Shown: positions 25,442 through 34,144 of the stretch, piece after piece
Numbering within the stretch: the first letter of the stretch is position 1
Layout of the letters: every line of letters begins with the position of its first letter
DNA from: Palsa-883 sp035486355
GTDB taxonomy: Bacteria; Pseudomonadota; Alphaproteobacteria; Acetobacterales; Acetobacteraceae
Direction of reading: 5' to 3'
Assembly: GCA_035486355.1 (NCBI GenBank)
Contig: DATHNE010000034.1
Coordinates: 1 to 64,000 of the forward strand
DNA: 64,000 nt
Program-made: the position numbers and the translations under genes
Notes under the pieces: generated by a model
The model's input: the letters and a program-made list of their open reading frames with translations, nothing else
Database searches by the model: none
What the model was told of the DNA's origin: nothing

Positions 25442-26614
25442 CTACAGGATCGCCCGCTCGATCAGCTTCCGCCCTTCCACCAGCCGCTCGCACCCCAACG
25501 GCGATAAGTCCAGGCTGGTGTAGCCACCCGCAGCAATCAGCTCCGCCACCCCGCGCCCGGTCGCGGGTGAATGCTGGATCCCATGCCCACTGAACCCGGT
25601 GGCAAAGATCAAATTCGGCATCGCCGGATGCGGCCCCACCACGCCGTTATGATCGAACAGGTTCATTTCGTAGTACCCTGCCCAGGAGCTGGTCAGCTTC
25701 AGCTCCTCCAACGCCGGGATACGTGCCGCCAACACCGGCCACATTAGCTCGGTGAACATCTCCTCCTCGATCTCCAGCGGCGGCTCGTCCGGATCCGGCT
25801 CATCCTCCCCGGGTGACCGGCAGCATAGATAGTACGCCCCCTCTGGCCGCATACAGATGCCCGACGGATCGATCACCATCGGGCAACCCGGCAGAGGCGT
25901 CTTGCACGCAATCACGAACACCATCCGCTTCTTCGGCCGCACCGGCAGGTCGATCCCGACCCAGCTTGCGACGCGCGCCGACCACGGGCCCGCGGCGTTC
26001 ACCACGATATCGCACGGTAGCTCGGCCCCATCGGCCAGCCGCACTGCACTGACACGCCCGCAGGCCAGCGCAAACGCCACCGCCTCCTGCGCGACATAGC
26101 TCACCCCCAGCGACCGCGCCTTGCGCCGGAACGCCGCCAGCAGCGCCGGCCCATCGAACCAACCCTCCTGCGACAGCCCCAGCGACGCCTCCACCACCCC
26201 GTCGGCGGTCATCCAGGGAAACCGCGCCACCATCTCCTCTGGCGACAGCAGGGCGACGTCCGCCCCCTCCTGCTTCTGCACCGCGTGGTTGGCGCGCAGC
26301 ACCTCCAGCCCCGACTCGGCGGCCATGAACAGATAGCCGCTGTGATGCAGCCCCAGCGCCGGCCGGTCGGCATCGACCTCCAGGCGCTCGCCCCCCGTGC
26401 GCAGGAACTCGAACCCGTAGTGCGACATGGCGATGTTCAGCGGCGTGGAGAATTGCTGGCGAATAGAACTGGCCGAGAGCGAGGATGACGCGATGCGGTA
26501 GGTCGGATCCCGCTCCACCACGGTGATCTGGCCGTCGAACTGGGGGTGGCTGGCCAGATGATAGGCGATCGAACTGCCCACTGCCCCACCACCGATGATC
26601 GCGATCCGTCGCAT
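25442..26614 (-). CDS. FAD-dependent amine/amino-acid oxidoreductase (DAO family)
   Basis: An AGGAGG placed 4 bases before the ATG at 26614 fixes this start over one 24 bases upstream. The 390-residue protein opens with the dinucleotide-binding motif IIGGGAVGSSIAYHL and an acidic strand end (VVERDP), then DAO-family landmarks: SASSIRQQFSTP near the flavin, NAAGPWSARVASWVGI and the C-terminal FATGFSGHGIQHSPATGRGVAELI. Relatives include sarcosine, glycine and D-amino-acid oxidases and dimethylglycine-type dehydrogenases; the substrate is undetermined. SFSA-type Cys/His residues for covalent FAD are not obvious. It is a single gene. Confidence 0.9.
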   Translation of the reverse strand: MRRIAIIGGGAVGSSIAYHLASHPQFDGQITVVERDPTYRIASSSLSASSIRQQFSTPLNIAMSHYGFEFLRTGGERLEVDADRPALGLHHSGYLFMAAESGLEVLRANHAVQKQEGADVALLSPEEMVARFPWMTADGVVEASLGLSQEGWFDGPALLAAFRRKARSLGVSYVAQEAVAFALACGRVSAVRLADGAELPCDIVVNAAGPWSARVASWVGIDLPVRPKKRMVFVIACKTPLPGCPMVIDPSGICMRPEGAYYLCCRSPGEDEPDPDEPPLEIEEEMFTELMWPVLAARIPALEELKLTSSWAGYYEMNLFDHNGVVGPHPAMPNLIFATGFSGHGIQHSPATGRGVAELIAAGGYTSLDLSPLGCERLVEGRKLIERAIL

Positions 26615-26759
26615 GCCACCTCCTGCCGAACACCGCATATATCAGCAGCGCGAGGCCAGGTCGTGCCAGCCTTGTTCGTGCGATCTGGTCACAACGCCCT
26701 GGGCCGGCTATCCGTCCGCCAACAGCACGTCACGCCGCCGCCAGGAAAGGGCACCCGAT

Positions 26760-27014
26760 ATGAACAAGACCGAGATCGAGCGGGTCCAGGCCTATATGCG
26801 CCGGCTCTTCGGCTCTACCCGCATCCGCGTGGTACCGCCGCCGCGCCCCGGCCTGTCGGTGGAGGTGGCGATCGACGATGAGGTCATCGGCACGGTCTAT
26901 CGCGACACCGACGATGGCGAGGTGTCGTATTCTGTCCATCTGACGATCCTCGAGGAAGACCTGCCCCCAGCCGCAGCGCCCGCGGCCCCCGCCCGGGGCC
27001 GCCCCTCCCGTTAG
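26760..27014 (+). CDS. DUF3126-family small protein
   Basis: The 84-residue protein from the ATG at 26760 (MNKTEIERVQAYMRRLFG) fits the DUF3126 family, a short alphaproteobacterial protein with the conserved N-terminal helix and the motif GTVYRDTDDGEVSYSVHL near residues 46-63. A Pro/Ala-rich tail of about 15 residues follows the conserved part. It is probably cytosolic. No function is known for the family. A longer frame upstream is not supported, since it lacks similarity. A family-A palindromic repeat lies just downstream. Confidence 0.85.
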   Translation: MNKTEIERVQAYMRRLFGSTRIRVVPPPRPGLSVEVAIDDEVIGTVYRDTDDGEVSYSVHLTILEEDLPPAAAPAAPARGRPSR

Positions 27015-27030
27015 CCCCCCAGCCACCGAG

Positions 27031-27087
27031 CATTGCGAGGCGCAAAGCGACGGCGCAATCGCGTGCCGATGTGGCACGGATTTGCTG
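27031..27087. repeat. Palindromic dispersed repeat, family A, diverged copy
   Basis: This stretch opens with CATTGCGAGGCGCAAAGCGA, closely resembling the left arm of the element at 1594-1626, and contains an internal inverted repeat (GTGCC and GGCAC around a 5-base loop, extended with mismatches to GCAATC and GATTTGC). It follows the DUF3126 gene and may act as its transcript end. Confidence 0.55.
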
Positions 27088-27196
27088 CCATGCCGGCAGG
27101 CGGACCTGTCGCTAATACTCTCGGGCCTCGCAACCCCGCTCCTGCCCCGACATCGGATCGTGCTATCGGTTATCCCACGACCCGAGGGAGACGCCG

Positions 27197-28177
27197 ATGA
27201 TCAAGTCGCCGACCAAATACCCCGACCTGGAAGATCCCCAGGCGCGGCCGCGCTACACCGGCATCCCCAGCTTCTTCCGTACCCCGGTCGCCGACGGCCT
27301 TGATGGCGTCGATATCGGCCTGATCGGCGTGCCCTACGACGGCGGCGTGACCAACCGCACCGGCGCGCGCCATGGCCCCCGGGCCGTGCGCGACCAGTCC
27401 AGCCTGATGCGCCGCCTGAACGCCGCGACCGGCATCGCGCCGTTCCACGATGTGCGCGTGCGCGACCTCGGCGACTGCTGGATCGAACAGCCCTTCGCGC
27501 TGGAAGACGCACATGGCGAGATCGGCGCTTTTTACAAGACCGTTATTGCCGCCGGCGTGACGCCGGTCAGCGTCGGCGGCGATCACTCCATCACCCTGCC
27601 GATCCTGCGTGCGGTCGGCGCCGCACGGCCGGTCGGCATGATCCACATCGATGCCCATTGCGACACCGGCGACGACTACCTGGGCTCGCGCTTCCATCAC
27701 GGCGCCCCGTTCCGCCGCGCGGTGGAGGACGGCGTGCTCGACCCCACGCGCGTGATCCAGATCGGCATCCGTGGCACGACGAACGACCCGAACATGTGGG
27801 GCTTCTCGCAAGACAGCGGCATGCGCGTGCTGGGCATGGACGAGTTCCACGACAAAGGCTGGCGTTTCGCCGCCGACGAAGCCCGGCGTATCGCGGGCAG
27901 TGGCCCGACCTATCTGTCTTACGACATCGACAGCCTGGACCCGTCGCAGGCGCCCGGCACCGGCACGCCGGAAGCCGGCGGCATCACCGCGCTGGAGGCG
28001 CTGCGTCTGCTGCGTAGCCTGCGTGGTGTCGACTTCGTCGGTGGCGACCTGGTGGAAGTGGCGCCACCCTTCGACGTCGGCGGCCTGACCGCGTTCAACG
28101 GCGCCTCGATCCTGTTCGAGATCTTGTGCCTGGTGGTCGAATCCTGGCAGCGCCGCCGCAACGACGAAGTGGCGTAA
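27197..28177 (+). CDS. Agmatinase-like ureohydrolase
   Basis: The 326-residue protein is an arginase/agmatinase-superfamily enzyme with a complete binuclear manganese site: GGDHSI near residue 130, HIDAHCDTGDD near 151, and SYDIDSLDPSQAPGTG near 240. These supply the His and four Asp ligands. The substrate-side sequence and the N-terminal YTGIPSFFRTP stretch match agmatinases, guanidinopropionases and proclavaminate amidinohydrolases more than arginases. It hydrolyses a guanidino compound to urea and an amine in the cytosol; exact substrate uncertain. No partner gene for polyamine use is next to it. Confidence 0.88.
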   Translation: MIKSPTKYPDLEDPQARPRYTGIPSFFRTPVADGLDGVDIGLIGVPYDGGVTNRTGARHGPRAVRDQSSLMRRLNAATGIAPFHDVRVRDLGDCWIEQPFALEDAHGEIGAFYKTVIAAGVTPVSVGGDHSITLPILRAVGAARPVGMIHIDAHCDTGDDYLGSRFHHGAPFRRAVEDGVLDPTRVIQIGIRGTTNDPNMWGFSQDSGMRVLGMDEFHDKGWRFAADEARRIAGSGPTYLSYDIDSLDPSQAPGTGTPEAGGITALEALRLLRSLRGVDFVGGDLVEVAPPFDVGGLTAFNGASILFEILCLVVESWQRRRNDEVA

Positions 28178-28179
28178 CT

Positions 28180-28311
28180 CGTACGCCCCTCTCGCTACGC
28201 GGGTGAGGTCGCGCAGCGAAGCGACGCGGGTGAGGGTCTCGCCGTGTGCACCACCCTCACCCAGCCTCGCTTCGGTTGGCGGCCTCGCCCGCATGCGGGC
28301 GAGGCGTACGC
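28180..28311. repeat. Dispersed palindromic repeat, family B, copy 1
   Basis: The stretch runs from GTACGCCCCTCTCGC to GCGAGGCGTACGC, with GCGGGTGAGG phrases in its left half and CACCCTCACC and CGCCCGCATGCGGGCG in its right half. It folds as a long imperfect hairpin in the gap between two convergent genes. A related copy lies at 34145-34272. Confidence 0.65.
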
Positions 28312-28334
28312 ACCATCCAGCGGCCGCCGCCCCG

Positions 28335-29150
28335 TCACACCAACAACATCGCCTGCTTCGTCAGCACCCCATCCGCATCGCGCAGCTCGTGCACAATGGT
28401 AAAATGATCCGCCCCCGGCACGGGGATCAGCGCCCCCGGCAGATGCGCCGAGGCCCGCTTCGCATGCAACGCCCGACTATCCCCCACCAGCGGCGGCAGC
28501 TCCGCCGTGCCATAGGTAATCGCCATCGGCTTCGCCGTTTCCGGCAACCGCAGTGGTGACAGCGATACGATCTCCGCATCGGTCAACTGCAGCTTCTCAT
28601 TCAGATACGTATCGCGGATCGGCCCCAACTCGTACACCCCCGAAAGCGCCAAGCCAGCACTGATCCTTTTGTGTCCCAGGCACATCGCCGTCAGATGCCC
28701 GCCCGCCGACCAGCCCGACAGCACAACCTTGCCGTTGATCCCATGCGCCGACCCATGCTCCGCCAACCAATCCATGGCCGTATTGATCTCCGCCACGATC
28801 TCGGTCAGTGTCGCGTCAGGCGCCAGCGTGTAACCCGGCAGCGCCGCCGCCCATCCACGCGCATACGGCCCCCCGATCAGGTTCGCGAACTGATCCTTGC
28901 TGTTGCGCTGCCAGTAGCCGCCGTGGATGAACACGATGCACGGCGCGTTCGGATCGGCCGCCGGAAACAGATCCCACGTATTCCGCTCCCTCGGCCCATA
29001 GCGCAGATCCAGATGCTTGGGATGCGCCGCGCGAAACGCCGCCGATGCCGCCCCGCGCGCCGCGTTCAGCTCCGGACTATTCTTCACCGCATCGCTGTTG
29101 TTGTACGCCGCGTCGCGTTCCGCGCGGCTCATGCTGCCCCAATGGTTCAT
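28335..29150 (-). CDS. Alpha/beta hydrolase, kynurenine-formamidase-like
   Basis: The start at 29150 overlaps the stop of the upstream deacetylase gene (ATGA), which decides it over a Met 96 bases upstream. In the 271-residue protein the oxyanion-hole motif HGGYW lies near residue 82 and the nucleophile elbow is GWSAGGH (Ser in G-x-S-x-G), followed by a late Asp and a His in PGADHFTIVHEL. HGGYW plus GWSAGG is the pattern of bacterial kynurenine formamidases and related esterases. With the overlapping PuuE-like deacetylase it forms a two-gene unit, which suggests hydrolysis of a ring-derived formyl or carbamoyl intermediate, but this is inference. Confidence 0.85.
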   Translation of the reverse strand: MNHWGSMSRAERDAAYNNSDAVKNSPELNAARGAASAAFRAAHPKHLDLRYGPRERNTWDLFPAADPNAPCIVFIHGGYWQRNSKDQFANLIGGPYARGWAAALPGYTLAPDATLTEIVAEINTAMDWLAEHGSAHGINGKVVLSGWSAGGHLTAMCLGHKRISAGLALSGVYELGPIRDTYLNEKLQLTDAEIVSLSPLRLPETAKPMAITYGTAELPPLVGDSRALHAKRASAHLPGALIPVPGADHFTIVHELRDADGVLTKQAMLLV

Positions 29151-30031
29151 GCCGTCACCTTCAGATACCAATCCATGATCTGCCGCCCTTGCCAGAACAG
29201 CGTGCCCGGCCGCGCCGCCATGTGCGCCAGCGCCTTCTCGAACCAACCGATCCGATGCGGCACGCCACTGATGTATGGATGCACCGCCAGCCCCATCACC
29301 TTCGCACCCTGCGTCTCCGCCTCTTCATACAGGCGATCGAACTGTGCGACCGTGCGGGCAAACAACTCATCCGCGCGATGATGCTGGATCATCATGATCG
29401 GAATGTCGTTCAGCTCCACGCTGTAGGGCATCGTCAGCATCGGTCCGTGCGCGGTGCGGATCTCGCACGGCAGGTCGTCCACCACCCAATCGGCACAGTA
29501 CCGAATACCGGCTGCAGCCAGCACGTCCGGCGTCTGCAGCGTCTCCGTCAGCCCCGGCGCCAGCCAGCCGACGATCTCATGCCCCGCCGCCGCGCGCAGT
29601 GCCGCCACGGCATCGCGCACCATCGCCCGCTGATCAGTGACATTGTGCGTCGCGGTCTGGTGGAACCCGTGCCCCATGAACTCCCAGCCCGCATCCCGCG
29701 CCGCTTGCGTCACGCGTGGATACGCCGCCGGTACCGCGCCATTGATCGTCATTGACGGCGAGATGCCATGCGTGTCCAAGGCCGCCTTCAGCCGCCAGAA
29801 TCCAACCCGCATCCCGTATTCATGCCACGCCCAGTTCGGCAGGTCCGGCAGCACCGAGGCGCCCTGCGGCGGCGTCAGCACCTGCCGCGGCATCGGGCGC
29901 GCGCTGTCCCAGGTCTCGACATTCACCACGATGAAGACCGCGACGCGCTTGCCGTCTGGCAACGCCAGGCGCGGCCGGTCGATGCTGGCGAGATAGTCAA
30001 GGCGCTGCGCGGGGGTCATTGGATCGGCCAT
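29147..30031 (-). CDS. Polysaccharide-deacetylase-fold protein, PuuE-like
   Basis: The 294-residue protein has the NodB-like fold in the variant of the allantoinase PuuE. Key stretches are FIVVNVETWD near the N-terminus, SMTINGAVPAAYPRVTQAA, GWEFMGHGFHQT, and a C-terminal GLAVHPYISGVPHRI. The canonical NodB metal Asp-Asp and H-x3-H motif are altered in this subgroup, as known for PuuE. These enzymes open cyclic amide rings or act on related small molecules, and are not chitin deacetylases. No signal peptide is present. The downstream hydrolase overlaps by four bases. Confidence 0.82.
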   Translation of the reverse strand: MADPMTPAQRLDYLASIDRPRLALPDGKRVAVFIVVNVETWDSARPMPRQVLTPPQGASVLPDLPNWAWHEYGMRVGFWRLKAALDTHGISPSMTINGAVPAAYPRVTQAARDAGWEFMGHGFHQTATHNVTDQRAMVRDAVAALRAAAGHEIVGWLAPGLTETLQTPDVLAAAGIRYCADWVVDDLPCEIRTAHGPMLTMPYSVELNDIPIMMIQHHRADELFARTVAQFDRLYEEAETQGAKVMGLAVHPYISGVPHRIGWFEKALAHMAARPGTLFWQGRQIMDWYLKVTA

Positions 30032-30062
30032 ACACTCATTGTGGCCGGCTTCGGCCGCCGCC

Positions 30063-31466
30063 TCAATCGCGCAACATCGTCGCCAGCATCGCCAAGGCCA
30101 GCGCGGAGACGATGGCGATCATCGCGACGCCGAAGGCATGGGCATAGACCGGCTCGCCCGTCGCGCCATGCAACGTGGCGAAGAACAGGCTGCCGATTAC
30201 GGCGACACTGACCGAGGCGCCGATCTGCAGCATCGTATTGATCACGCCCGACGCGACGCCGGCCTTGTCCGGCGGCATACGGCTCAACGCGACATTGTAC
30301 AGGCGTGGCAGCGCGATGCCCTGGCCGAAACCGGCGATGAACACCATCACCGCGACCAAGGAAGGCAACCATTCGTACGCCACGCCAACACCCACGGCCG
30401 CATAGCCTGCGACCTCGATCACCATGCCGATAGTCAGCAGTCGTGCCCGCAGCCGTGCCGGCGCAGGTGCCGAGGCCATCGATCCCACGAAAAACCCAAT
30501 GCCATAAGGCAGAAACGCCAGCCCGGTGAACAGCGGATCAGTGCCACGTCCTTCCTGCTGATACAGGCCGAACAGCAGATAGAAAGGCGCGGTGAAAAAG
30601 AACAGCGACGCAACGATCACGCCCCGGCGGAAGCTGCCGATGCGCAGCAGCGCAAGATCGAACAGCGGCGCGCCGCCGAGACGTGACAGCCGCGCTTCCC
30701 AGGCCACGAACGCCGCCAACAGGAACGGGGCGGCCATCAATGCGCCAATGGTCCAGGCGGGCCAGCCGCGTTCATGCCCTTCCACCGATGGCAGGATCAG
30801 GCAGGCCAATGTGAGCGACAGCAGCGTGATGCCGCCGATGTCAGGCCGTGTGCGGCGGGACGTGCTGGTCTCCGGCACCACGAACCAGGCGATGATCAGC
30901 ACAATCACGCAGATCGGCAGGTTCATCAGGAAGATGCCGCGCCAGCCCAGGCCAAACGGGCTCCACGCCACGATCGCACCGCCGCCCGCCTGACCGATCG
31001 CCGCGGCCAGGCCCATCATCAGGCCGTACGCCGACATCGCACGCGCCAGGCCACGGTCGTCGTCGAACAATGTCGGCATCGCGCCCAGCACCTGCGGCAC
31101 CAGCAGCGACGCCGTGGCACCCTGGCCGATGCGCGACAGGTCCAGCACCCAGGTTGATGTGGCGAACCCGCACAGCGCGCTCGTCATGGTGAAGCCTGCC
31201 ATGCCGATCAGGAACATCAACCGCCGCCCGTAAAGATCACCGAGGCGGCCGGCAGTGGCGAGGAACACGGCGTAGCTCGCGGCATAGCCGGAGATGACAA
31301 GCTGCAGCTGCGCCGGCGTGGCGTGCAGGGTCTCGTGGATCGACGACAAGGTCACGTTGACGATGAAGAAATCGGCCGGCGGGAGAAAGCCTCCGGCGAG
31401 CAGCACGATGCAGGCAAGCCAGCGCCGGGCCGGCGACGGCCGCGTCGCGATCGCGGTGAGTGACAC
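30063..31466 (-). CDS. MFS drug/H+ antiporter-2 type transporter
   Basis: A GTG start at 31466 preceded by GGAGGAAG gives 467 residues with about 14 hydrophobic helices, the DHA2 layout. Motif A appears as GRLGDLYGRRLMF after helix 2, and motif C-like sequence lies in AAIGQAGGGAIVAW. Such pumps export toxic organic compounds using the proton gradient. It is transcribed divergently from the NMT1/THI5-like gene with an 86-base gap, and lies 31 bases upstream of the deacetylase/hydrolase pair on the same strand, so the three might be co-transcribed. Confidence 0.88.
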   Translation of the reverse strand: MSLTAIATRPSPARRWLACIVLLAGGFLPPADFFIVNVTLSSIHETLHATPAQLQLVISGYAASYAVFLATAGRLGDLYGRRLMFLIGMAGFTMTSALCGFATSTWVLDLSRIGQGATASLLVPQVLGAMPTLFDDDRGLARAMSAYGLMMGLAAAIGQAGGGAIVAWSPFGLGWRGIFLMNLPICVIVLIIAWFVVPETSTSRRTRPDIGGITLLSLTLACLILPSVEGHERGWPAWTIGALMAAPFLLAAFVAWEARLSRLGGAPLFDLALLRIGSFRRGVIVASLFFFTAPFYLLFGLYQQEGRGTDPLFTGLAFLPYGIGFFVGSMASAPAPARLRARLLTIGMVIEVAGYAAVGVGVAYEWLPSLVAVMVFIAGFGQGIALPRLYNVALSRMPPDKAGVASGVINTMLQIGASVSVAVIGSLFFATLHGATGEPVYAHAFGVAMIAIVSALALAMLATMLRD

Positions 31467-31552
31467 CCGCGCTTCCTCCAGGGTCGAGGCCGCTTCTATG
31501 CCCGGCCCACTGAGCGCGCGATAGTGCCGCGCCGAAGCCGGGGAAATTGCCT

Positions 31553-32452
31553 ATGCCCATCGTCCTGCAGGAATCGCTGCGCGGCCTGTTCTACGCACCG
31601 TTCTATGTCGCCCTGACGCGCGGTGCGTACGCGGCCGAGGGCGTCGACGTTCGTTTTGCCCCCACGCCACCGCCCGGCACGGTGGTGAACGGGTTGTTCG
31701 ACGGCAGCATCGATGTCTGCTGGGGCGGGCCGATGCGCGTGATGGAAACCTACAAGCTGCGCGCGGACTGCGACCTGGTCAGCTTCGCCGAGGTGGTGAC
31801 TCGCGATCCCTTCCTGCTGGTCGGGCGCGAACCACGTCCGGACTTCCACCTGTCCGATTTATCGACCGTCAGGCTGGCGACGGTGGGTGAGGTGCCAACC
31901 CCCTGGATGTGTCTGCAAGAAGACCTGCGCCGCGCCGGCATCAGGCCCGCGCGCATCAACCGCGTCTCTGGCCGCACAATGGCCGAAAACATCGCCGCGC
32001 TGCACGCCGGCACGGTCGATGTGGTACAGCTCTTCGAGCCGTACGTCTCGACACTGCTGGTTGAGAGCGGCTGCCACATCTGGTACGCCGCGGCGACACG
32101 CGGCCCGACATCCTACACCACCTTCTACGCCCGCCGCCGATTGTTGCGTGACCGCCGCGACGACCTACGCCGCATGGTCCGCGCCATCCATCGCGCCCAG
32201 CTCTGGGTCGCAGCGGCCAGCGCGGCGGATATATCCGAGGCGGTTTCGGTCTATTTCCCCGACGTACCACAAGCGATCCGCACTGCTGCCTGCGCGCGCT
32301 ATCAGGCGCTCGGCATCTGGGGCACCACGCCGGTGCTGCCCCGCGTCGGTTACGACCGCCTGCTGTCCAGCCTGGTCTCCGGCGGCTTCGTCACAGGCAC
32401 AACATTCGAGACCGCGGTCGACAACTGCCTGGCGGAAGAGGTGATGGCCTGA
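31553..32452 (+). CDS. NMT1/THI5-like substrate-binding-fold protein without signal peptide
   Basis: The 300-residue protein resembles the NMT1/THI5 type of periplasmic binding fold: LFYAPFYVALTRGAYAAEGVDV at residues about 11-32, DVCWGGPMRVM, then GTVDVVQLFEPYVSTLL. These proteins usually bind pyrimidine or sulfonate ligands for ABC importers, while the yeast THI5 enzyme makes a thiamine precursor. No secretion signal is present: the start at 31553 leads straight into the first beta-strand, and no ABC permease or ATPase is adjacent. It may be a cytosolic sensor or enzyme, or the signal peptide may have been lost. The divergent MFS pump is the only plausible partner. Confidence 0.8.
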   Translation: MPIVLQESLRGLFYAPFYVALTRGAYAAEGVDVRFAPTPPPGTVVNGLFDGSIDVCWGGPMRVMETYKLRADCDLVSFAEVVTRDPFLLVGREPRPDFHLSDLSTVRLATVGEVPTPWMCLQEDLRRAGIRPARINRVSGRTMAENIAALHAGTVDVVQLFEPYVSTLLVESGCHIWYAAATRGPTSYTTFYARRRLLRDRRDDLRRMVRAIHRAQLWVAAASAADISEAVSVYFPDVPQAIRTAACARYQALGIWGTTPVLPRVGYDRLLSSLVSGGFVTGTTFETAVDNCLAEEVMA

Positions 32453-32665
32453 CCGGTACCGACGTACCTGACCGGCATTGTGGCCGGAATACTGCCGATC
32501 TCCGCCCTATGTTGCGCGGATGACATGCGCGCGTATCACTGCCTCTGTCGTTGTGGCGCTCCCCCCGTGCAGAACCTGGCCCATCGTGCTTCCTGCCAGT
32601 CACGCGAAAAGACGCCACCATCAAAGCCTGGGATCAAACATCTGGCGCGTTGTTGGGCGGTGTCG

Positions 32666-32911
32666 TCATGCGGCGTGCTGCGCCTCGATGATCTGCTCCG
32701 AGCACCGCGATACACTGGTGAAGCACGTGATCATCGCACTTTCCAGCTCATTGGCCACCGCAACCGGCACGCGCAGCGGGTTCACGATCACCCGGTCATT
32801 CGTGTGAAACTCGATGACGTTGATCCCGCCGAACGTTGCCGTGCACGGGTCCTGCTTGCCCCCCGTCAACCCCAGGTGCCGCGGCACGCGGGCGCGAATG
32901 GTGCCGGTCAT
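32666..32911 (-). pseudogene. Internally deleted HddA-like heptose kinase remnant
   Basis: The 81-codon frame starts at an ATG overlapping the stop of the HddC-GmhB gene. Its first 13 residues (TIRARVPRHLGL) fit the start of a GHMP kinase. Then it jumps straight to the internal motif GLTGGKQDPCTATFGG and INVIEFHTNDRVIVNPLR, which normally lies more than 100 residues later in D-glycero-D-manno-heptose-7-phosphate kinases, and ends at SRCSEQIIEAQ. The ATP-binding P-loop (the GLGSSA motif region) is gone and the C-terminal third is missing. Both break points contain a Gly-Leu-x-Gly-Gly phrase in intact relatives, so recombination between the similar motifs is a plausible cause. Confidence 0.65.
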
Positions 32912-34137
32912 GCCCCCGACCGTCGCAGGATCGGCCCGACCACGTCCAGCAGATTGCCGCCGGCGAACTTGCGGGCCGGCACACCAGCCGCGGCCGCGGC
33001 GGCCAGATCGCTGTCCTGATCGCCCACCAGCACCGCGCGCGCCGGGTCAATCTGCCAGGCGCGGATCAAGTCCAGTAGCATGCCGGGCGCCGGCTTGCGC
33101 CACGGATGCGCCGGATGACGGTATTCCTCGATCGTTGCGTCTGTGTGGAACGGGGCGAAACGCAGGTCGTCCAGCGTGCCGCCCGCGCGCCGGATCTCGT
33201 TGGTCATCCAGCCGTGCAGCGCTTGCATCTCGGCCTCGGTGTAGAGACCGCGTGCGATACCCGACTGGTTGGTGACGACGAAGACATGCCAACCGGCCGA
33301 CGTCGTGGCGCGGATCGCCTCGCGCGCACCTGGCATCCATTCGAAACGCTCACGCGAGCCGACATAACCGTGATCGACATTGATCACACCATCACGATCC
33401 AGGAACAAAGCCTGCCGGCGCAGCACGCGCGGCAGCTCCTGATGCGCGCGCGCCAGATCCTCGGGGATGCCGATATCGCGGAAATAGCCCTCGCCCACCG
33501 TGCCGCGCAGCACGCCGCGCGCGGCCAGCCGCGGCATGACGTCGGCTTCCAGCGAACAATTCCCGGTCAGCCCGTCCAGCAACCGCCGGTCATAGACATA
33601 GACACCGGCGTTGATCGTGCCTGCCGTTCCCGGCGGCGGGCGCTCACGGAACGCCAGCACACGGTCGCCTTCCAGCTCCACCACGCCATAGCGCGAGGCA
33701 TCCTCGATCCGCCGCAGCGTGATGCGGCCGATCACTGCCGGCTCATCCGCCGCCGCATCGGCCAGCAACCGCGCCAGGTTGAAATCGAATAGCGAATCAC
33801 CGTTGCACAAGAGGAATCGATCCGCGAGCTTCTCGCGCGCATAGAACACCGCCCCGCCGGTGCCCGCGCGTTCAGGTTCCTCCGAGATGACGATCCGCGT
33901 GTCGCGCGGCAGCAGCGCGGCCAGTGCCTGCACCTGCTGCTCGACCTGATCAGACAAATATCCAGTCAGCAGCAGGAACTCCTCGACCCCGAAGCGAACA
34001 AACTCCCGCATCAGCCAGGCCAGAAATGGACGATCGCCGATCGTCAGCATTGGCTTTGGCGTGTTGGCCGTCAGGGCCCCGAGCCGGGTGCCCAGCCCAC
34101 CGACCAGGATCGCACATTGGCGGATGGTGACCGTCAT
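32908..34137 (-). CDS. Fusion: heptose-1-phosphate guanylyltransferase (HddC-like) plus GmhB-like phosphatase
   Basis: The first about 230 of 409 residues are a sugar-nucleotide transferase with GGLGTRLGALTANTPKPML at residues 13-31 and NGDSLFDFN near 117. The last 170 are a HAD phosphatase, with the nucleophile motif FLDRDGVINVD near 245, VVTNQSGIARG, and the motif-IV region VGDQDSDLAAA. They match HddC and GmhB, the last steps of GDP-D-glycero-alpha-D-manno-heptose synthesis. GmhB's zinc cysteines are absent: the stretch aligned with its Cys-x-His and Cys-x-Cys ligands reads FAPFHTDAT and HPAHPWRKP. The adjacent kinase gene is destroyed, so the pathway may be broken unless a copy exists elsewhere. 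Confidence 0.85.
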   Translation of the reverse strand: MTVTIRQCAILVGGLGTRLGALTANTPKPMLTIGDRPFLAWLMREFVRFGVEEFLLLTGYLSDQVEQQVQALAALLPRDTRIVISEEPERAGTGGAVFYAREKLADRFLLCNGDSLFDFNLARLLADAAADEPAVIGRITLRRIEDASRYGVVELEGDRVLAFRERPPPGTAGTINAGVYVYDRRLLDGLTGNCSLEADVMPRLAARGVLRGTVGEGYFRDIGIPEDLARAHQELPRVLRRQALFLDRDGVINVDHGYVGSRERFEWMPGAREAIRATTSAGWHVFVVTNQSGIARGLYTEAEMQALHGWMTNEIRRAGGTLDDLRFAPFHTDATIEEYRHPAHPWRKPAPGMLLDLIRAWQIDPARAVLVGDQDSDLAAAAAAGVPARKFAGGNLLDVVGPILRRSGA

Positions 34138-34144
34138 CGGCCAC

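Noticed and set aside
32595..32655. A 17-codon plus-strand phrase (KDATIKAWDQTSGALL) that resembles a WD40 repeat blade
   Set aside because: It is a single blade-like stretch with no start, no second blade and lies in a gap; too short to claim a gene remnant.
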